Origin: an uncultured Lachnospiraceae bacterium
GTDB lineage: Bacteria > Bacillota > Clostridia > Lachnospirales > Lachnospiraceae
Length of the DNA: 64,000 bases
NCBI GenBank assembly: GCA_947245585.1
Contig: CAMXPV010000017.1
Span: 1 to 64,000 of the forward strand
Direction of reading: 5' to 3'
Numbering within the stretch: position 1 is the first letter of the stretch; every line of letters begins with the position of its first letter. A program made the position numbers and the translations under genes. Below the pieces are notes generated by a model. The model ran no database searches and was not told the origin of the DNA. It saw nothing but the letters and a program-made list of their open reading frames with translations. Shown here piece by piece: positions 60,577 through 64,000 of this stretch.

Positions 60577-60741
60577 TGATAGAGGTTGCGTTTTCTATCA
60601 GTACGGGTACGGATGTGGCAGGCACAGAAGAAGCGCCCGGAAAGGAGAAGACGCCGAAAGGGGAGACGGCCTGAACGTTTTTGCCTTGGGCATACAGTTA
60701 AGAGCTGTATGACTGTCATCGATACGATGGGGCGCTATCCA
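60577..60741 (+). promoter_or_regulatory. Lysine riboswitch (L box) of dapA
   Basis: The leader has the lysine-sensing pattern in order: GATAGAGGTTGCG, ATCAGTA, CCGGAAAGGAGAAGACGCCG, the GGGGAGACGGCC arm, TTGGGCATACAGTTAAG with TGTATGACTGTCA, and the closing GGGGCGCTATCC, which pairs with GATAG to form P1. High lysine should favour the terminator that follows. Fits control of dapA-dapB. Confidence 0.92.
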
Positions 60742-60765
60742 GAACGGTAACAGTAGAACTGTGTG

Positions 60766-60792
60766 GCCGGCCCTGTGTGGCCGGCTTTCTTG
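60766..60792 (+). terminator. Riboswitch expression-platform terminator
   Basis: GCCGGCC (60766-60772) pairs with GGCCGGC (60779-60785) around CTGTGT, followed by TTTCTT. It sits 49 nt before dapA. Confidence 0.8.
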
Positions 60793-60840
60793 CGCGCATA
60801 AGCAGAGTCAGATAATGACGGAGCCAGAAAGGAGAACAGT

Positions 60841-61725
60841 ATGGCAATTTTTAAAGGCGCGGGTGTCGCGATTGTCACCCCGTTTCATGAGGACGGAAGT
60901 ATCAATTATGAAAAATTTGCGGAACTTGTGGAGTTTCAAATTGCGGGAGGGACGGATGCCATCATCGTCTGTGGCACGACGGGGGAATCCGCGACGCTGA
61001 CCCATGAAGAACATCTGGATCTGATCCGTTTTTGTGCGGAGACGGTGAAAGGCAGAGTTCCGGTGGTTGCGGGAACCGGGTCGAACTGTACGGAGACGGC
61101 GGTTTATCTCTCTACGGAGGCCGAAAAATATGGGGTGGATGGTCTGCTTCTTGTGACGCCTTATTATAATAAAGCAACCCAGAACGGCTTGTATGCCCAT
61201 TTTAAGAAAGTGGCTGATTCCGTGAAGCTGCCGATTATTCTCTACAATGTGCCCAGTCGTACCGGCTGCAACATTCAGCCCCAGACGGCGGCGAGACTCT
61301 GCACGGAGGTGGAGAATATTGTGGGGATCAAGGAGGCTAGCGGCAATATTTCGCAGATTGCCAAGCTGATGTCTTTAGCGGGCGATCATGTGGATCTGTA
61401 TTCCGGCAATGACGACCAGATTGTGCCCATCATGTCTCTCGGAGGCATCGGCGTGATTTCGGTATTGTCCAATGTGGCGCCGAGACAGACTCACGAAATC
61501 TGCCAGAAGTTCTTTGACGGGGATGTGGCAGGCAGCGCAAGAGAACAGCTTCGCGCCATTGAGCTGTGCGACGCGCTTTTCTGCGAGGTGAATCCGATTC
61601 CGGTGAAGGCCGGGCTGAATCTGATGGGCAAGGGCGTAGGTCCCTTACATATGCCGCTGTCAGAGATGGAACCGCAGAATGTGGAGCGGCTGAAAAAAGC
61701 GATGCAGGCCTACGGAATACTGTAA
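60841..61725 (+). CDS. dapA: 4-hydroxy-tetrahydrodipicolinate synthase
   Basis: A 294-aa TIM-barrel lyase condensing pyruvate and aspartate semialdehyde. It starts FKGAGVAIVTPFHEDGSINY; CGTTGESATLTHEEH, the Tyr in YNVPSRTGCNIQP, and the Schiff-base Lys in NIVGIKEASGNI are present. Length is normal. AGAAAGGAG precedes the ATG. Expression is controlled by the upstream lysine riboswitch. Confidence 0.97.
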   Translation: MAIFKGAGVAIVTPFHEDGSINYEKFAELVEFQIAGGTDAIIVCGTTGESATLTHEEHLDLIRFCAETVKGRVPVVAGTGSNCTETAVYLSTEAEKYGVDGLLLVTPYYNKATQNGLYAHFKKVADSVKLPIILYNVPSRTGCNIQPQTAARLCTEVENIVGIKEASGNISQIAKLMSLAGDHVDLYSGNDDQIVPIMSLGGIGVISVLSNVAPRQTHEICQKFFDGDVAGSAREQLRAIELCDALFCEVNPIPVKAGLNLMGKGVGPLHMPLSEMEPQNVERLKKAMQAYGIL

Positions 61726-61737
61726 CTGTGAAAAACA

Positions 61738-61778
61738 AGAGACGTCTGTCGGGGGGAGTCCCTCGGCAGATGTTTTCA
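61738..61778 (+). terminator. Hairpin between dapA and dapB
   Basis: ACGTCTGTCGGGGGG pairs with TCCCTCGGCAGATGT with a few mismatches, followed by TTTTC. It may reduce read-through into dapB or act as an internal processing site. Confidence 0.65.
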
Positions 61779-61794
61779 TAGAAAGGAGAACAGG

Positions 61795-62550
61795 ATGGTA
61801 AAGGTGATTATGCACGGCTGCAACGGTAAGATGGGACAGACCATTTCGTCCCTGATTGCGGCGGACGAGGAGATAGAGATTGTAGCGGGTGTGGATGCAA
61901 AAGACGAGGGGAAAAATTCCTATCCGGTTTTTTCTTCCATTCAAGAGTGTACGGCTGTGGCGGATGCGGTGATTGATTTTTCCGTGGCTGCGGCGGTGGA
62001 TGCGCTGTTAGACTACTGCGTAGAAAAGAAAGTGCCCTGTGTTTTATGTACCACGGGACTATCGGAAGCGCAGCTTGAGAAGGTGAAGGAAGCTTCGAAG
62101 CAGGTAGCTGTCTTAAAATCCGCAAATATGTCTCTGGGAATCAATATGCTTTTGAAACTCTTAAAGGAGGCGGCGAAGACATTGGCTCCTGCCGGTTTTG
62201 ACATCGAGATCGTGGAGAAGCATCACAACCAGAAGTTGGATGCGCCCAGCGGCACGGCGCTTGCACTGGCGGATTCCATCAATGAGGAGATGGAGCAGGC
62301 CTATGCGTATGTCTATGACAGAAGTCAGGTCAGACAGAAGCGGGACGCGAAGGAGATCGGCATCAGCGCGGTCAGGGGCGGCACGATTGTGGGAGACCAC
62401 GATGTGATCTTTGCGGGAGCGGATGAGGTGGTCACCTTTTCCCACAGAGCCTATTCCAAAGCGGTTTTTGGCAAAGGAGCCATTCAGGCGGCGAAGTTTT
62501 TGAAGGGCAAACCTGCCGGAATGTATGATATGGCGGACGTAATCGGATAA
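61795..62550 (+). CDS. dapB: 4-hydroxy-tetrahydrodipicolinate reductase
   Basis: A 251-aa NAD(P)H-dependent reductase. The nucleotide-binding loop is KVIMHGCNGKMGQTISSLIA, then DAVIDFSVAAAVDALLDYCV and the catalytic signature EIVEKHHNQKLDAPSGTALA with His-His and Lys. It follows dapA in the lysine/meso-diaminopimelate pathway. AGAAAGGAG precedes the ATG. Confidence 0.97.
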   Translation: MVKVIMHGCNGKMGQTISSLIAADEEIEIVAGVDAKDEGKNSYPVFSSIQECTAVADAVIDFSVAAAVDALLDYCVEKKVPCVLCTTGLSEAQLEKVKEASKQVAVLKSANMSLGINMLLKLLKEAAKTLAPAGFDIEIVEKHHNQKLDAPSGTALALADSINEEMEQAYAYVYDRSQVRQKRDAKEIGISAVRGGTIVGDHDVIFAGADEVVTFSHRAYSKAVFGKGAIQAAKFLKGKPAGMYDMADVIG

Positions 62551-62587
62551 ACTCTACCACAATGTCAGAGTTTCAGGAGGAGAGTAA

Positions 62588-64000
62588 ATGGACGATTTAG
62601 AATTAAAATACCTGAAAAGCCTTGCGAAGCAGTATCCCACGATTGCCGCGGCCTCCACGGAGATTATCAATCTGCAGGCAATTCTGAATCTGCCCAAGGG
62701 CACGGAACATTTTATGACAGACATTCACGGGGAATATGAGCAGTTTAACCATATCCTGAAAAACGGTTCCGGCTCTGTGCGGCGAAAGATTGACGAGGAA
62801 TTTGGAAATACGCTGAGTATCAGGGACAAGAAGAGTCTGGCTACGCTGATCTACTATCCGGAGGAAAAGCTGGATATCGTCATGCAGCAGGAGGATGAGA
62901 CTTCTATCGAAGACTGGTATAAGATTACCCTTCACAGACTGGTGCAGATCACAAAGCGGGTCTCCTCAAAGTACACCCGGTCTAAGGTAAGAAAGGCGCT
63001 GCCGAAGGATTTTTCTTATATCATAGAGGAGCTGATTACGGAGAAGGCGGAGATTCAGGACAAGGAAGCTTATTACAATGAAATTATCCACACCATCATC
63101 CGCATCGGCAGGGCGCCGGAGTTCATTGTTGCGCTGAGTAATCTGATTCAGCGGTTGGTCATCGACCATCTGCATATTGTCGGGGATATCTTTGACAGAG
63201 GACCGGGACCGCATATTATTTTGGATACGCTCTGCGATTACCATTCGGTGGATGTACAGTGGGGAAACCACGATATTGTCTGGATGGGAGCGGCAAGCGG
63301 CCATCTGGCCTGCATCGCAAACGTGATCCGCATGGCGGCCAGATACGGAAATCTGGACACGCTGGAGGAAGGGTACGGCATTAACCTGATTCCTTTGGCT
63401 ACTTTTGCGCTTGATACTTATCAGGATACGGACTGCGAGGCTTTCGCCATCAAGTACAATACGGATTATGACACCAAGGACCTGAGTCTGGACATGAAGA
63501 TGCACAAAGCCATTGCCGTTTTACAGTTTAAGCTGGAGGGGCAGCTCATCATGCGGCGGCCGGAATTTGGTATGCAGGACAGGCTGTTGCTAGAGCATAT
63601 TGATTACGAGAAGAAGGCCCTCGTGCTTGACGGCGTATCCTATCCGATGAAAGATGTGGACTTTCCCACCATCAACAGAAACCGGCCTTATGAGCTTACA
63701 GCCGGGGAGGAGCAGGTGATGGAGCGTCTGCGGCAGGCCTTTGTCAAATGTGAGAAGCTGCAAAAACATGTGAGGTTTCTGTTTTCCAAGGGCGGGCTCT
63801 ACAAGGTGTACAACTCCAATCTGCTCTATCACGGCTGTGTGCCCATGGACGAGGAGGGAAACTTTAACAAGGTTAACGTTTACGGGGAAGAGTACAGCGG
63901 CAAGGAGCTTTACGATGTTTTGGAGCACTATGCGAGAAAGGGGTATTACTCCCATAACCTGCAGGAGAAGCTGAAGGGACAGGATATTATCTGGTACATC
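62588..64000 (+). CDS. fbp: Class III fructose-1,6-bisphosphatase, 3'-partial
   Basis: An open frame from ATG 62588 (after CAGGAGGAG) to the window end, 471 codons. It reads [20 protein letters not shown], then [20 protein letters not shown] (metallophosphoesterase motif), [20 protein letters not shown] and [16 protein letters not shown], the D-x-H / G-D-x-x-D-R-G / G-N-H-D series of the Firmicute class III FBPase (about 640-670 aa). It makes fructose-6-phosphate in gluconeogenesis. About a quarter is beyond the window. Confidence 0.95.
   Translation, partial: MDDLELKYLKSLAKQYPTIAAASTEIINLQAILNLPKGTEHFMTDIHGEYEQFNHILKNGSGSVRRKIDEEFGNTLSIRDKKSLATLIYYPEEKLDIVMQQEDETSIEDWYKITLHRLVQITKRVSSKYTRSKVRKALPKDFSYIIEELITEKAEIQDKEAYYNEIIHTIIRIGRAPEFIVALSNLIQRLVIDHLHIVGDIFDRGPGPHIILDTLCDYHSVDVQWGNHDIVWMGAASGHLACIANVIRMAARYGNLDTLEEGYGINLIPLATFALDTYQDTDCEAFAIKYNTDYDTKDLSLDMKMHKAIAVLQFKLEGQLIMRRPEFGMQDRLLLEHIDYEKKALVLDGVSYPMKDVDFPTINRNRPYELTAGEEQVMERLRQAFVKCEKLQKHVRFLFSKGGLYKVYNSNLLYHGCVPMDEEGNFNKVNVYGEEYSGKELYDVLEHYARKGYYSHNLQEKLKGQDIIWYI

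Overview
The window looks like chromosomal DNA of a spore-forming Firmicute, most likely a gut Lachnospiraceae (Clostridia). The pointers are the sporulation sigma factor SigH, a cysE-cysS-mrnC-rlmB cluster, dapA-dapB-fbp, a PanT-CoaX-CoaBC series, strong AGGAGG-type ribosome binding sites, GTG/TTG starts, and a CptIN-like type III toxin-antitoxin locus of the kind known from Eubacterium/Coprococcus relatives. Family names are from recognition of the sequence; no database search was run.

Layout. (1) 1-3.6 kb is the end of an integrated element: an HNH fragment, a PIN toxin with a 57-aa partner, a truncated and a nearly intact tyrosine integrase, a tRNA 3'-end fragment as probable attachment site, and the C-terminal stub of a second integrase facing the first. 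(2) 3.7-16.4 kb is an AT-richer accessory region of one-gene units, nearly all on the plus strand: two PIN modules, several GNAT acetyltransferases, two maltose-acetyltransferase-like proteins, SUKH, DUF1877, DUF3788, a ferredoxin, a K+ channel, HAD and alpha/beta hydrolases and Ogt, with many decayed gene pieces between them. (3) 16.4-32.1 kb is more GC-rich and core-like: cytidylate-kinase-like protein, chemoreceptor, TrpB2, a secreted DUF5722 protein, an SPFH/ribbon-helix-helix operon, PurC, an OPT transporter with a PqqD-like protein, an ECF sigma/anti-sigma pair, and panT-coaX-coaBC-ispF. (4) 32.2-45.3 kb is a second accessory stretch: XRE regulator, flavoprotein, Rpn-type nuclease, two paralogous beta-propeller-like proteins around a glyoxalase, SigH, a DUF4143 ATPase behind four 33-bp-spaced repeats, a type III toxin-antitoxin locus coupled to a HAD phosphatase, another PIN module and several pseudogenes. 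(5) 45.3-64 kb is core again: tRNA-Thr, cysE-cysS-mrnC-rlmB, an SGNH hydrolase with a Met-Ser-Gly-Asn repeat linker, a class A penicillin-binding protein, YigZ, MgtE, TypA, a solitary integrase with an SSB-like protein, a corrinoid adenosyltransferase, and a lysine riboswitch driving dapA-dapB, followed by a class III fructose bisphosphatase that runs off the window.

Most notable is 42.1-43.3 kb: a consensus promoter, two 45-nt tandem repeats whose sequence differences preserve an H-type pseudoknot, a terminator/attenuator, a CptN-like endoribonuclease toxin, and a translationally coupled HAD protein resembling the phosphatase family of predicted RNA-repair systems. A second theme is decay by internal deletion: at least five accessory genes keep one or both ends and have lost the middle.
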